The translations under genes were made by a program, and so were the position numbers. A DNA stretch of 64,000 nucleotides, taken from NCBI RefSeq assembly GCF_003063625.1, contig NZ_CP026604.1, forward strand, positions 310,001 through 374,000, read 5' to 3'. Source of the DNA: Saccharobesus litoralis (lineage in GTDB: Bacteria > Pseudomonadota > Gammaproteobacteria > Enterobacterales > Alteromonadaceae). The notes below the pieces were generated by a model. That model was given only the letters and a program-made list of their open reading frames with translations. It had not been told where the DNA came from and made no database searches. Positions 9,741-19,186 of the stretch are shown one piece after another. How positions within the stretch are numbered: the stretch's first letter is position 1; each line of letters opens with the position of its first letter.

Positions 9741-10760
9741 TTATGCTACCTGAGATTTATGACGTATCGACGGCGTTGAATCTGCAGCTTTAACGACACC
9801 AGACAATGATCTAGCATCACGTTGTTCAAGTACAGCATGTATCTCAGCTAAAATCGATAGTGCAATCGATTCCGGTAGCTCACCACCTAAGTTTAACCCA
9901 ATAGGCCCACTAAGTGGTTTGGATAATGTCGATAATTTTGCTGCATTTAACACTTTTTGCTTGCGGTGCTTGGGTCCTAGCATACCAATATAACCCGCAC
10001 TCGACTTTTGCAATAAACTTAATGCTGCAGCATCAAACTGAATGTTGTGCCCCATCACGACTGCAGCATCGATATTTGACAAAAATTCATGATCTTTAAG
10101 ATCGTCAGGATGTTGGCGAATAATGGTTGTCGCAGCAGGGAAATACTGCCCTCTGGCATTGTTGGTTCGGTGATCAACTAAGGTAATTTGCCAGCCTAAA
10201 TTACCCGCCATGGCGACTAATGGTCTGGCGTCAATCCCTGCGCCAAATACGGCTAAATGCGGTTCAGCTTTTAAGGGAATTGACAGAAAACCTGACGGTT
10301 CACTTTCACTTTGATTAGCTTGTTTGAGAATAGTATTTGCTGTTTCCGGCTTGTTTAAGTTAATTGTATAAGTTAGCGTTTGCCGCTCGGTTAGCAATTT
10401 TAAAACATTCGGCAAGTGATGGTATTGATTATCTTGATTTAAAGGTTGCAACAAAATACGCACCATACCACCACAACCAATACCCAGCTTCCAACTAATA
10501 TCATCTTCCTCGCGCATATCGTATTGGATGACTTTTGGCAGTCCACTATCCATGACTTGTTGCGCTTGGCGCATAATATCGGCCTCAAGGCAACCTCCGC
10601 TTAGTAATCCAAAGTATTGGCCTAAATTGTTAATGAACAACATAGCACCCGCTTTACGATAAGAAGAACCTTGCGTTTCAACAATAGTGCCCAGTACCCA
10701 ATCATGGTCGTCTTTTTGCTTTAACCAGTTAGCTAGCAAAGCACTAATTTGATTTGTCAT
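9741..10760 (-). CDS. XdhC/CoxI-family cofactor maturation protein
   Basis: 339 residues. The N-terminal XdhC/CoxI domain contains VLGTIVETQGSSYRKAGAMLF and LLSGGCLEADI, whose Cys is the family's conserved one. The C-terminal half is a Rossmann fold (HLAVFGAGIDARPLVAMA, then VDHR) as in XdhC_C. XdhC proteins bind molybdopterin, help insert the terminal sulfido ligand, and deliver the finished cofactor to xanthine-dehydrogenase-family enzymes. The operon is SDR, xdhC, mocA, divergent from the two hydroxylase gene pairs it presumably serves. Confidence 0.88.
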   Translation of the reverse strand: MTNQISALLANWLKQKDDHDWVLGTIVETQGSSYRKAGAMLFINNLGQYFGLLSGGCLEADIMRQAQQVMDSGLPKVIQYDMREEDDISWKLGIGCGGMVRILLQPLNQDNQYHHLPNVLKLLTERQTLTYTINLNKPETANTILKQANQSESEPSGFLSIPLKAEPHLAVFGAGIDARPLVAMAGNLGWQITLVDHRTNNARGQYFPAATTIIRQHPDDLKDHEFLSNIDAAVVMGHNIQFDAAALSLLQKSSAGYIGMLGPKHRKQKVLNAAKLSTLSKPLSGPIGLNLGGELPESIALSILAEIHAVLEQRDARSLSGVVKAADSTPSIRHKSQVA

Positions 10761-10790
10761 TGCGGCTTCTCCGAAAATTGGCTAGAAGGT

Positions 10791-11486
10791 TTAAGCAAAG
10801 TTAGTTTCCGTTTGCGGTCGTAGCACTAACTCATGTACATGAGTTTTATCATTGGTTTGCAGCATATATATAATGGCATCGGCTACGTCTTCAGCGGTTA
10901 AGTACTGTGGCCGATCCACATCACGAAAATCAGTATCGACTCCACCTGGGTAAATCGACAGCATTTTGATACCATCTTCGCGTAATTCTTTGCGCATCAC
11001 CTTTGTGTAGGCATCTATCGCGGCTTTAGATGCGGTATAGGCTGCAATATTAGTATTGGAGTACAAACAGGTCGTCGACAGCACATTAATCACTGTCCCT
11101 TGTTTGGCATTTTGCATAGCCGGAATACATGCCTGCATAAAACGAATAGGCGCGTAACAGTTAACTTGCATTTGCCAATTAAGCGTTTCTATAGGCACCA
11201 AATGCCCTGCCTCACGACTATTATTTAGACCTACACAATTAATTAAAATATCAATAGGTAAAACTTCGCTGGCTGAATCACAAAACGTTTTAACTGCAGT
11301 TTCGTCGGTTACACAAAACGCTTGGCTAGTGACGACATTTTCACTATCCACCTGAGTTAATGTCGTTGCCAGTTTGTTTTCGCTCCTACCCGTTAAGCTG
11401 AGTTGATAGCCTAAATCACTCAACTTCATCGCTAATTGGCGACCAATACCAGAAGACGCGCCGTTTATTAAAATATGTTTTGTCAT
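10791..11486 (-). CDS. Short-chain dehydrogenase/reductase
   Basis: 231 residues. The cofactor motif is ILINGASSGIG at the N-terminus, and NCVGLNNS takes the place of the NNAG motif. The catalytic set is Ser in LSTTC and YTASK (Tyr and Lys in YxxxK). The length is typical of classical SDRs. It is first in the minus-strand operon with xdhC and mocA and divergent from the molybdenum hydroxylases. It might process the alcohol, aldehyde or ketone that the hydroxylases make or consume, but the substrate cannot be told from sequence. Confidence 0.85.
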   Translation of the reverse strand: MTKHILINGASSGIGRQLAMKLSDLGYQLSLTGRSENKLATTLTQVDSENVVTSQAFCVTDETAVKTFCDSASEVLPIDILINCVGLNNSREAGHLVPIETLNWQMQVNCYAPIRFMQACIPAMQNAKQGTVINVLSTTCLYSNTNIAAYTASKAAIDAYTKVMRKELREDGIKMLSIYPGGVDTDFRDVDRPQYLTAEDVADAIIYMLQTNDKTHVHELVLRPQTETNFA

Positions 11487-11718
11487 TGTTTATTGTTTGC
11501 TAAATCAGTTATTCCTAACCTTAACCAGTTCTAGGCTCAGGTTCACTAAAATTTTTGTAAAGTTTGTCGCGAGTACTTGTAGATCAATCTCAAACCCACA
11601 CCCAAACATCATTATTATTTAAACATATCATGTTTTGTGGTAATTTTTTAACCAGATTTACAATTTTTAAACGAAAGCAACAATGACTCGCGATCATTAC
11701 TGGATCAGGTAACACAAC

Positions 11719-12192
11719 ATGATAGAAATTAAAGTTAATAACGAAACCCACAGGGTAGATGCCCCAGACGACATGCCTATACTTTGGGTGTTACGCGATC
11801 TACTAAATAAAAAAGGCACTAAATTTGGCTGTGGCATGGGCCTATGTGGTGCCTGTACTATTCATGTAAATGGTCAAGCTGTACGCTCATGTATTACTCC
11901 TATTGCCGTCGCTAAAGGCGCCCACATTACTACAATTGAAGGATTAGACCCTAAAGGTCAGCACCCAATACAAATTGCATGGCAAGAAAATAACGTGCCG
12001 CAATGTGGCTATTGCCAGTCTGGGCAAATCATGAGTGCAGTTAATCTACTAAAAGATAAAACCAAACCAAGCGAGCAAGATATAGACAATGCCATGTCTG
12101 GCAATATCTGTCGCTGTGGCACCTACCCAAGGATCAAAAAAGCAATCCAACAGGCCGCCGAAATAATTAAAAATACTGAGGCGCAATCATGA
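11719..12192 (+). CDS. Molybdenum hydroxylase 2Fe-2S subunit, copy 1
   Basis: 157 residues with both iron-sulfur sites of the small subunit. A plant-type site uses Cys38, Cys43, Cys46 and Cys58. A helical second site uses Cys96, Cys99, Cys131 and Cys133 (CGYCQSGQI ... CRCGTY). This is the IorA/CoxS architecture. It carries electrons from the molybdenum centre to an external acceptor, and no FAD subunit gene is present, as in isoquinoline 1-oxidoreductase and related aldehyde oxidases. The stop overlaps the start of the large-subunit gene by 4 bases. Copy 2 at 14688 is very similar. Confidence 0.92.
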   Translation: MIEIKVNNETHRVDAPDDMPILWVLRDLLNKKGTKFGCGMGLCGACTIHVNGQAVRSCITPIAVAKGAHITTIEGLDPKGQHPIQIAWQENNVPQCGYCQSGQIMSAVNLLKDKTKPSEQDIDNAMSGNICRCGTYPRIKKAIQQAAEIIKNTEAQS

Positions 12193-14435
12193 ATACTTTT
12201 ATACTAAATAGACGTGATTTTTTAACCTTAACTGGCATTTCGGGCACTGGTTTATTGCTCGGCTGTACGGCCTCAATCGACCCTCAAACTCCGATAGTGC
12301 CACTAGATACTACCCCACAGTCACTTAATCTATTTGTAGCTATACGCCCTGACAATACGGTTGATATTGTCAACCACAGATCAGAAATGGGCCAAGGCGC
12401 CAAAACAGGCGTTATTCAAATGATTGCCGAAGAACTAGAAGCCGACTGGGATAAAATTAATGTCATTCAAGGTTTAGGTAATCGCGATTACGGTAGCCAA
12501 AATACAGACGCCTCCAGCAGTGTTCGAAAATTTTACACTAAGTTAAGACAGGTAGGCGCTTCTGCTAGAACCATGCTCGAACAAGCAGCAGCTAACTACT
12601 GGCAAATTGAATTGAGCCAAGTAAAAGCCCAAAACCATAGAGTCACCAACCAAATTAACGGCAACTCATTGTCATTTGGTGATTTGGCCGAATTAGCCGC
12701 TAAACAGGCCATCCCCGATGCAAAATCGCTAACCTACAAAAAAACTAAAGCATTTAAACTCATTAAGCAGTCTATACCGATAGTCGATTTACAAGATATG
12801 ACATCAGGCAACACCACCTATGGTATCGATGTTGAATTACCCGATTTATTAATAGCCGTTATCGCTCGCTGTCCTGTTTTGCATGGCAAAGTCGTTTCGT
12901 TTGATGCGACAGCCACCAAACAAATACCTGGCGTTGTCGATGTTATTCAAATGCCGCAAACCGCCAATCCCGTTTTATTTAAACCCGTTAGTGGTGTTGC
13001 CGTGCTTGCCACTAATACTTGGGCAGCGAAAAAAGGTCGCGATGCGCTAAAGATTAAATGGGACCTAGGTAGCAACAAAAATTACAATTCTGACAAAGCA
13101 TTAAATGAAATGTTAGATCGAGCAAAACAAAACGCAAAAATCACAGCATTTAAAGGTGATATAAAACAAGGGTTTAGCCAAGCCAAAACCATCATAGAAG
13201 CACAATATCAAGTGCCATTTGAAGCCCATACTCCCATGGAGCCGCCAGCGGCAACCGCTTATGTGCAACAAGACAATTGTGAAATTTGGGCGGCGACGCA
13301 AAACCCACAAGCGGTCATGAAACACGTCAGCGCCCTATTAGGCATAAAACAAAATCAAGTTAAAGCCAATGTAACCTTATTAGGTGGTGGCTTTGGCCGC
13401 AAAGCCAAAGCGGACTTTGCAGTAGAAGCGGCGTATTTATCGCAACAATCGGCTAAACCGGTAAAAGTGGTGTGGACACGAGAAGACGATATTCAAGCCG
13501 GCTACTTTCATGCTGGCTCTGCGCAATATATCAAGGCTGGAGTCGACAATAACCAGCAAATCACCGCTTGGTTACAACGAACCGTAATACCCACTATTGG
13601 TAGTACATTTAATGCCAAGGCATTTGACCCACAAAACTTTGAACTTTCTATGGGCTTTAATGATTTACCCTATGATGTTCAAAACCTGCAAAGCGAAGCC
13701 ACTGGTGCACCAGTTCCGGCTCGTATAGGTTGGATGCGCTCAGTCTGTAATATTCAACACGCTTTCGCCATTCATAGCTTTATTGACGAACTGGCCCACG
13801 CCCAAGGTATTGCACCGAATCAATTTTTACGTCAAGCCTATGGGCAAGATCGCCAAGTAAACCCGTTTAACGACTTTAACTTTAAAAAATACGGTAACTA
13901 CAGTGAAAAGTTTAAAAAGCACCCTATTTTAACGTCTCGCTACAAAGGCGTTTTAGACAAACTAGAGCATTTAGTTGACTTTGCACAACCCTTAGCGAGC
14001 GGCCAAGGCTGGGGCTTAGCCATTCACCGCAGTTTTGTTTCTTACGTTGGGGTTGCGACCAAAGTCGAAATTAAAAATAACAGATTACGCGTACTCGACT
14101 GTAAAGTCGTTGTCGATTGCGGAATTGCGGTTAACCCTGATAGAGTTAAAGCACAAATGGAAGGTGCCATCGCATATGGATTAACGATAGCGCTACAAGC
14201 TAAAATTGATTTTAAGCAAGGTGCGGTAAAACAGTCCAATTTCCACGATTACCCTCCACTGAGGATCAACCAATGTCCGAAGATTGAAGTTGTCATCATA
14301 GAATCTGATCACGCACCGGGTGGTGTCGGTGAACCAGGAGTTCCGCCCGTCGCGCCAAGTGTGACCAATGCCATTTTTGCGGCTACGGGTAAGCGGTATC
14401 GAAAACTGCCGTTAAATCAGTATTTCAGTGTTTAA
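12189..14435 (+). CDS. Molybdopterin-binding hydroxylase subunit (IorB-like), copy 1
   Basis: 748 residues. A Tat-type leader ([10 protein letters not shown]) precedes a hydrophobic segment ending in Cys26, so export as a folded cofactor-loaded protein is likely, perhaps as a lipoprotein. Conserved stretches include [44 protein letters not shown] and, near the C-terminus, [14 protein letters not shown], where Glu715 is the expected catalytic base. Duplicated xanthine-dehydrogenase-like halves fused in one chain are the IorB pattern. The reaction is hydroxylation of an N-heterocycle or oxidation of an aldehyde; the substrate is unknown. A strong inverted repeat follows the gene. Confidence 0.9.
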   Translation: MNTFILNRRDFLTLTGISGTGLLLGCTASIDPQTPIVPLDTTPQSLNLFVAIRPDNTVDIVNHRSEMGQGAKTGVIQMIAEELEADWDKINVIQGLGNRDYGSQNTDASSSVRKFYTKLRQVGASARTMLEQAAANYWQIELSQVKAQNHRVTNQINGNSLSFGDLAELAAKQAIPDAKSLTYKKTKAFKLIKQSIPIVDLQDMTSGNTTYGIDVELPDLLIAVIARCPVLHGKVVSFDATATKQIPGVVDVIQMPQTANPVLFKPVSGVAVLATNTWAAKKGRDALKIKWDLGSNKNYNSDKALNEMLDRAKQNAKITAFKGDIKQGFSQAKTIIEAQYQVPFEAHTPMEPPAATAYVQQDNCEIWAATQNPQAVMKHVSALLGIKQNQVKANVTLLGGGFGRKAKADFAVEAAYLSQQSAKPVKVVWTREDDIQAGYFHAGSAQYIKAGVDNNQQITAWLQRTVIPTIGSTFNAKAFDPQNFELSMGFNDLPYDVQNLQSEATGAPVPARIGWMRSVCNIQHAFAIHSFIDELAHAQGIAPNQFLRQAYGQDRQVNPFNDFNFKKYGNYSEKFKKHPILTSRYKGVLDKLEHLVDFAQPLASGQGWGLAIHRSFVSYVGVATKVEIKNNRLRVLDCKVVVDCGIAVNPDRVKAQMEGAIAYGLTIALQAKIDFKQGAVKQSNFHDYPPLRINQCPKIEVVIIESDHAPGGVGEPGVPPVAPSVTNAIFAATGKRYRKLPLNQYFSV

Positions 14436-14479
14436 CCCTGACTTGTGTCTTTGCTTTTCTTGTGAAGCCGATAAAACCT

Positions 14480-14516
14480 AAACTTCGAAACCCGTATTAT
14501 ACGGATTTCGAGGTTT
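14480..14516. terminator. Long inverted repeat between the two hydroxylase gene pairs
   Basis: Arms 14480-14496 and 14500-14516 pair at 15 of 17 positions around a TTA loop. There is no T run, so it is either a terminator-like attenuator or a transcript-stabilising REP-like hairpin. The rest of the 14436-14687 gap holds no gene, only what should be the promoter of copy 2. Confidence 0.6.
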
Positions 14517-14687
14517 GTCCCACCCATTATGTGACTGGTCGCATAGGCATTCGTATAGTGTTGGGTATATATTCCTACCAAGTATAATTTTACTCTTTGT
14601 TAACAACGCGCTATCGTATCAAGATAATTGATAACAACATACACATAACAATTTAAAATTAGTTTAGCTTAGCCACGAGAGTAAACC

Positions 14688-15161
14688 ATGCAACTTAAAA
14701 TAAACAACGAAACGCATCAAGTCGATGCCCCCGATGATATGCCCTTGCTTTGGGTGCTACGTGATCTATTAGGTAAAAAAGGCACAAAATTTGGTTGTGG
14801 AATGGGTCAATGTGGCGCGTGTACCGTGCATATTAATGGCCAAGCGATGCGCTCATGCATAACACCTGTTGCCGTTGCCCAAAATGCCGAAATCACTACT
14901 ATCGAAGGCGTCGATGAAAAAGGTAATCACCCTATTCAAATTGCTTGGCGCGACAATAATGTACCGCAATGTGGTTATTGCCAATCGGGGCAAATCATGT
15001 CCGCGCTCAACTTATTGCAAAATAATACTACACCCTCAGATGAAGATATAAATAGCGCGATGTCGGGCAATATTTGTCGCTGTGGCACTTACCCCAGAAT
15101 TAAACAAGCCATAAAAGACGCAGCCAAGGTTATGGATAAAAGCAAAGGGGCTAAGTCATGA
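14688..15161 (+). CDS. Molybdenum hydroxylase 2Fe-2S subunit, copy 2
   Basis: 157 residues, the same length as the copy at 11719 and similar throughout. All eight cluster cysteines are kept ([12 protein letters not shown] ... CGYCQSGQI ... CRCGTY). The C-terminus differs most. Its stop overlaps the following large-subunit start by 4 bases, exactly as in copy 1. The arrangement shows a tandem duplication of a two-gene unit followed by divergence. Confidence 0.92.
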   Translation: MQLKINNETHQVDAPDDMPLLWVLRDLLGKKGTKFGCGMGQCGACTVHINGQAMRSCITPVAVAQNAEITTIEGVDEKGNHPIQIAWRDNNVPQCGYCQSGQIMSALNLLQNNTTPSDEDINSAMSGNICRCGTYPRIKQAIKDAAKVMDKSKGAKS

Positions 15162-17404
15162 ATACCTTTAAGTTAGATAGACGCGAATTTTTAACCTTAA
15201 CTGGGATCGCAGGCAGTGGGTTATTATTAGGTTGTAACGATAAAGCGACTTCCGGCAAACAATTGTTTGGCCAATCCAGTGAACCGCAAAAACTCAATGT
15301 ATTTGTGTCAATCAGGCCTGATAACACAGTCGATATTATTAACCACAGATCAGAAATGGGCCAAGGTGCTAAAACCGGTACCATTCAAATGATCGCCGAT
15401 GAACTCGATGTCGACTGGGAAAAAATCAATGTCATTCAAGGGTTAGGAGATAAAGCTTACGGTAGCCAAAATACTGATGGTTCTACTAGCGTGCGGCAGT
15501 TTTATTCTAAACTGCGCGAAGTCGGTGCCTCAGCGCGAACCATGTTAGAACAAGCTGCGGCAGAATATTGGCAAGTTGATAAAACCAAAGTTCAAGCAAA
15601 AAACCATAAGGTCACTAACTTAACCAATGGCAATACGCTCAATTATGGCGATTTAGCAGAGCTCGCAGCAAAACAACCTGTGCCCGATGTTGCTAGCCTT
15701 ACCTACAAAACACCAGAGCAATTTAAATATATCACCAAACCCGTGCCGATTGTTGATTTACATGACATGACAACCGGTAACACCACGTTTGGTATCGACT
15801 TTGAAATGCCGGGCTTATTAATAGCCAGTATCGAACGCTGCCCTGTGTTGTACGGCAAAGTGAAATCGTTTGATGCCACCGCCGCTAAAGCCGTTCCTGG
15901 GGTGGTTGATGTCATCAATATGCCAGACACTGTCAAACCTGTGGTATTTAATGCTGGTAGTGGCGTGGCAGTTATCGCAACTAATACTTGGGCCGCAAAT
16001 CAAGGGCGTAAAGCCTTAAAAATAGAATGGGATTTAGGTGAAAATAAAGATTTCGACACCGAGGTCGCGTTTGCAGATATGGCTAGCAAAGCACAGAATC
16101 CAGCAACACGCAGTGCCGAAAAAGGCGATTTAGCGGCCGGTTTTGCTAAAGCCACAAAAACCTTAGAAGCTAATTATAAAGTGCCATTTTTAGCCCATGC
16201 CCCAATGGAGCCTCCCGCAGCTAGTGCTGTAGTAACCGATACCAGTTGTGAAGTTTGGGCCGCAACGCAAAACCCGCAAGCCGTTATGAGTACAGTTGCA
16301 GGCTTGGTTGGCTTAAAACCAGAACAAATAAAAGTCCATGTCACCTTGTTAGGCGGTGGTTTTGGTCGTAAATCAAAAGCCGACTTTGCTGCCGAGGCCG
16401 TTTATCTTGCCAAAAAAACCGGTAAACCCATTAAAGTGGTATGGACACGGGAAGATGATTTGCGGGTTGGCTATTTCCATGCTGGCGCAGCCGCTTATAT
16501 CAAAGCTGGGGTAGACGACAATGCCAATATTACCGCTTGGCAACAGCGCTCTGTAATGCCAAGTATTAAAACGACGTTTTCCCACAACACCGAAGACATG
16601 TTAGATGTTGAACTAACACTTGGCTTTAACGACATTCCGTTTAAATTAGAGAGTTTGCAAAGTGAATCTTCCGGTTATGTTAATCCGGTGCGTATAGGTT
16701 GGATGCGTTCAGTTAGCAATATTCCACATGCATTTGCATTACATAGCTTTGTTGATGAATTAGCCCACGCGCAAGGAATACCGACTCGTCAATACCTACG
16801 CCAACTTTACGCTGAAGACAGGCTGGTTAGCCCACCAAATGATTACGGGTTTAAAAATTACAAAAACTACGATGAAAGCCTAGAGCGTCATCCTGTCAAT
16901 ATCGCGCGCTTTAAAGGTGTGTTAGATAAGCTTGAAGCCCTAGTTGATTTCGACGAGAAATTGCCGGAAGGTCAAGCGTGGGGGCTTGCGATACATCGTA
17001 GTTTTGTCAGTTATGTTGGTGTCGCCAGTAAGGTACAAGTTAAAAACGGCAAACTGACGGTATTAGAAATGCAAAGTGTTATCGACTGTGGTGTGGCCGT
17101 TAACCCAGATCGCGTTACCTCACAAATTGAAGGGGCCATGATATTTGGCTTATCTTTGGCTCTGATGGGTAAAATAGAGGTTAAAGAAGGCGCCGTGGTG
17201 CAATCCAACTTCCACGACTACCCTGTTTTGCGTATGTCGCAATGCCCAAAACTCAATGTCGAAATTATTAGCAGTGAACACTACCCTGGTGGCGTAGGAG
17301 AACCGGGTGTGCCTCCTGTTGCACCGAGTTTAGCCAATGCCATATTTGCGGCTAGCGGTCAGCGCTATCGCGAGTTACCGCTAAACCAATATTTACAAGT
17401 TTAG
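15158..17404 (+). CDS. Molybdopterin-binding hydroxylase subunit (IorB-like), copy 2
   Basis: 748 residues, the same length as copy 1. The Tat leader [10 protein letters not shown] and Cys26 are kept, as are [44 protein letters not shown] and [14 protein letters not shown] with Glu715. Differences cluster in the leader, in the segment after residue 300 and around residues 480-520. That fits two isozymes of different substrate preference rather than a recent exact copy. A perfect terminator follows the gene. Confidence 0.9.
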   Translation: MNTFKLDRREFLTLTGIAGSGLLLGCNDKATSGKQLFGQSSEPQKLNVFVSIRPDNTVDIINHRSEMGQGAKTGTIQMIADELDVDWEKINVIQGLGDKAYGSQNTDGSTSVRQFYSKLREVGASARTMLEQAAAEYWQVDKTKVQAKNHKVTNLTNGNTLNYGDLAELAAKQPVPDVASLTYKTPEQFKYITKPVPIVDLHDMTTGNTTFGIDFEMPGLLIASIERCPVLYGKVKSFDATAAKAVPGVVDVINMPDTVKPVVFNAGSGVAVIATNTWAANQGRKALKIEWDLGENKDFDTEVAFADMASKAQNPATRSAEKGDLAAGFAKATKTLEANYKVPFLAHAPMEPPAASAVVTDTSCEVWAATQNPQAVMSTVAGLVGLKPEQIKVHVTLLGGGFGRKSKADFAAEAVYLAKKTGKPIKVVWTREDDLRVGYFHAGAAAYIKAGVDDNANITAWQQRSVMPSIKTTFSHNTEDMLDVELTLGFNDIPFKLESLQSESSGYVNPVRIGWMRSVSNIPHAFALHSFVDELAHAQGIPTRQYLRQLYAEDRLVSPPNDYGFKNYKNYDESLERHPVNIARFKGVLDKLEALVDFDEKLPEGQAWGLAIHRSFVSYVGVASKVQVKNGKLTVLEMQSVIDCGVAVNPDRVTSQIEGAMIFGLSLALMGKIEVKEGAVVQSNFHDYPVLRMSQCPKLNVEIISSEHYPGGVGEPGVPPVAPSLANAIFAASGQRYRELPLNQYLQV

Positions 17405-17420
17405 CCTTAGGCCAAAAAAC

Positions 17421-17453
17421 AAAAAGCCGCCAGATAAAACTGGCGGCTTTTTT
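17421..17453 (+). terminator. Rho-independent terminator
   Basis: AAAAAGCCGCCAG (17421-17433), a six-base loop, then CTGGCGGCTTTTTT (17440-17453). This is a perfect GC-rich stem with a T tail, ending the hydroxylase transcript. Confidence 0.93.
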
Positions 17454-17604
17454 ATTTAGTAACAAAGGTTTGCAGGCTCTGCAAGCATAAATACCAATGT
17501 CGTTAACTTAAGCCAACGTAGGTTGGTGCTGAGCTTGCGAAGCCCAACACAAGCCGCGGTTTTGTTGGGCTTCATTCTTCAGCCCAACCTTCTATGAAGG
17601 ACAG

Positions 17605-17936
17605 GAAGTCAATACCCAACCTTTAATTTATAAAAATCTCTTATGCTCTTTCTTCAAACCATAAGCTTTTTCCCATTTTTGAAGTTAATCAATTGCCCAG
17701 ATTAATTTATTCGTGCTACTCAACATCAAGTGTGAGCGCAACCACCTTCTATCCGTTCCAGCCCTAAGCTGGCTACCTCAAACTGCATTCGTATGTGCAG
17801 TGAAATCTGGTTGAAGGTGCCCCTTCTACAAAAACGGTCAAGCTTGGCTTACCAAGGTTGGGCACGAGCACCTTCTCACAATCGTTAACGTTAATTCCTT
17901 ATGTGTTTGTTGTCATTTGTGACTGCCTCTGTGCAA
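17605..17936 (-). ncRNA. Candidate bridge RNA region of the IS1111-like element
   Basis: The 3' non-coding end of the element has no gene but several short hairpins, for example CCAGCCCTAAGCTGG and CTGCATTCGTATGTGCAG. IS110-family elements encode a structured bridge RNA, placed at the 3' side of the transposase in the IS1111 subgroup. Assignment here rests on position and pairing only. Confidence 0.45.
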
Positions 17937-19076
17937 TTAACCTTCCGTTAATTGTGCACCCTCGGGAATAACACCATGCTCAAGGTAACGCCACAGAGCC
18001 ACTAATAATTTTCTCGCGAGCGCGACTATTCCCACTCTTCGCATCCGCTTGCTGCCTTTGTCAAAGCGCTCCTTAAACCATTGACTTAATTTGCTGCCTT
18101 TTTGGTAACGTAACCACAGCCAAGCAAACTCTATCATGACCTTGCGCACCCGCTTATTGCCTGCTTTACTTATTCCCTGTTCGCGTTGGCTGTCTCCGCT
18201 GTCATAAGGTGTTGGAGTTAATCCCGCACAACTCCCCACTTGCTTAGCGTTTTTGAAATCTCGCCAGCTAAAAAATTCTGCAACTAAGTACCAACTGGTT
18301 TGCCATCCTACGGCTTTGAGTTGCATCATTTGCTCTATCTGTTTTTCCATACTGCCGTCTTGGGCTTGGGTAACTCGCTCTTTTTGTAACGCTTCAAGTT
18401 CTTTCACTTGATTATCTACCATGACATAGCGCTCGTATTCGCGTTGTAATTCGTTCTTCGTATCAACTGGAATGTCATACCCCGTGACGGCGCCTTTAAG
18501 TTTAGGCAGTAATGTTTTTAAATCTTTTATGTTTGCTAGCCGTATGCCATGCAGAAAAAGTAAAGATTTTATCCTTGTTGAATGCGCCCCTCGCTCTTCG
18601 ATTAATCGCCCTCGTTCGCGTTGTAATCGTCGTTTATCTTCTTGCTCAACAGTCGGAACTCTAACAGGCCTCATTGCCGTCAAATCACCCGAACAATAAC
18701 GAATGAGTAGTCTGTTTAAGGCTTTTACGTCCACACCATCACTTTTGACTTGGCGTTTACGCCGATTCACTTCAATAGCGGCTGAGTCAATCACATAATT
18801 GGTGATATTTTCTTTTTCCAATGCTCTGTGTATCCAAAAGCCATCTCGACCCGCTTCGTAACAGCTAAAAACCGGACAGTCTGGTGTGCATTTTAGTTTT
18901 TCTTTTGCCAGTTCAATTTCTGCAAGTAGGCTATTCCAATCACCAGCATCAATCGTTTTCTGTCTGAGCTTAACTTTATTACTAAACCCTAGCTTCCAAC
19001 TTTTTGCACTTAATTCAAAAGCAAGGTACAAAATATTTGAATTTGCGTTATCTTTATCTTGAAGGACAGTATTCAT
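17937..19076 (-). CDS. IS110-family transposase
   Basis: 379 residues. The N-terminal RuvC-like DEDD domain begins ILYLAFELSAKSWKLGF, with the acidic residue at the usual DxS place seen as FELS. SCYEAGRDGFWIHRAL and KSDGVDVKALNRLL carry the further acidic residues. The C-terminal Transposase_20 domain has GSCAGLTPTPYDSGDSQREQGISKAGNKRVRKVMIE with its catalytic Ser (SKAGNK). The length is normal and the frame is intact, so the copy may be active. The first acidic residue position looks unusual and deserves a check against the family. Confidence 0.9.
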   Translation of the reverse strand: MNTVLQDKDNANSNILYLAFELSAKSWKLGFSNKVKLRQKTIDAGDWNSLLAEIELAKEKLKCTPDCPVFSCYEAGRDGFWIHRALEKENITNYVIDSAAIEVNRRKRQVKSDGVDVKALNRLLIRYCSGDLTAMRPVRVPTVEQEDKRRLQRERGRLIEERGAHSTRIKSLLFLHGIRLANIKDLKTLLPKLKGAVTGYDIPVDTKNELQREYERYVMVDNQVKELEALQKERVTQAQDGSMEKQIEQMMQLKAVGWQTSWYLVAEFFSWRDFKNAKQVGSCAGLTPTPYDSGDSQREQGISKAGNKRVRKVMIEFAWLWLRYQKGSKLSQWFKERFDKGSKRMRRVGIVALARKLLVALWRYLEHGVIPEGAQLTEG

Positions 19077-19186
19077 CTTTATTCACCTTTTTTGGTTTTG
19101 TCACCTTAAGGTTAGTCGATATACTGTCCTTCATAGTTTCTACCAAAAATCGTTAACTTAATGGCATTGGCATAAATACTCACCCA

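Larger units (their letters stand above)
17592..19136 (-). mobile_element. IS110-family element, IS1111-like layout
   Basis: The transposase gene at 17937-19076 is bracketed by a perfect 13-bp inverted match, CTATGAAGGACAG at 17592-17604 and CTGTCCTTCATAG at 19124-19136. The space outside the gene is lopsided: about 60 bases at its 5' side and about 345 at its 3' side. Subterminal inverted repeats and a long 3' non-coding end are the IS1111 pattern. The exact outer ends and the target core cannot be fixed from one copy. Confidence 0.7.
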
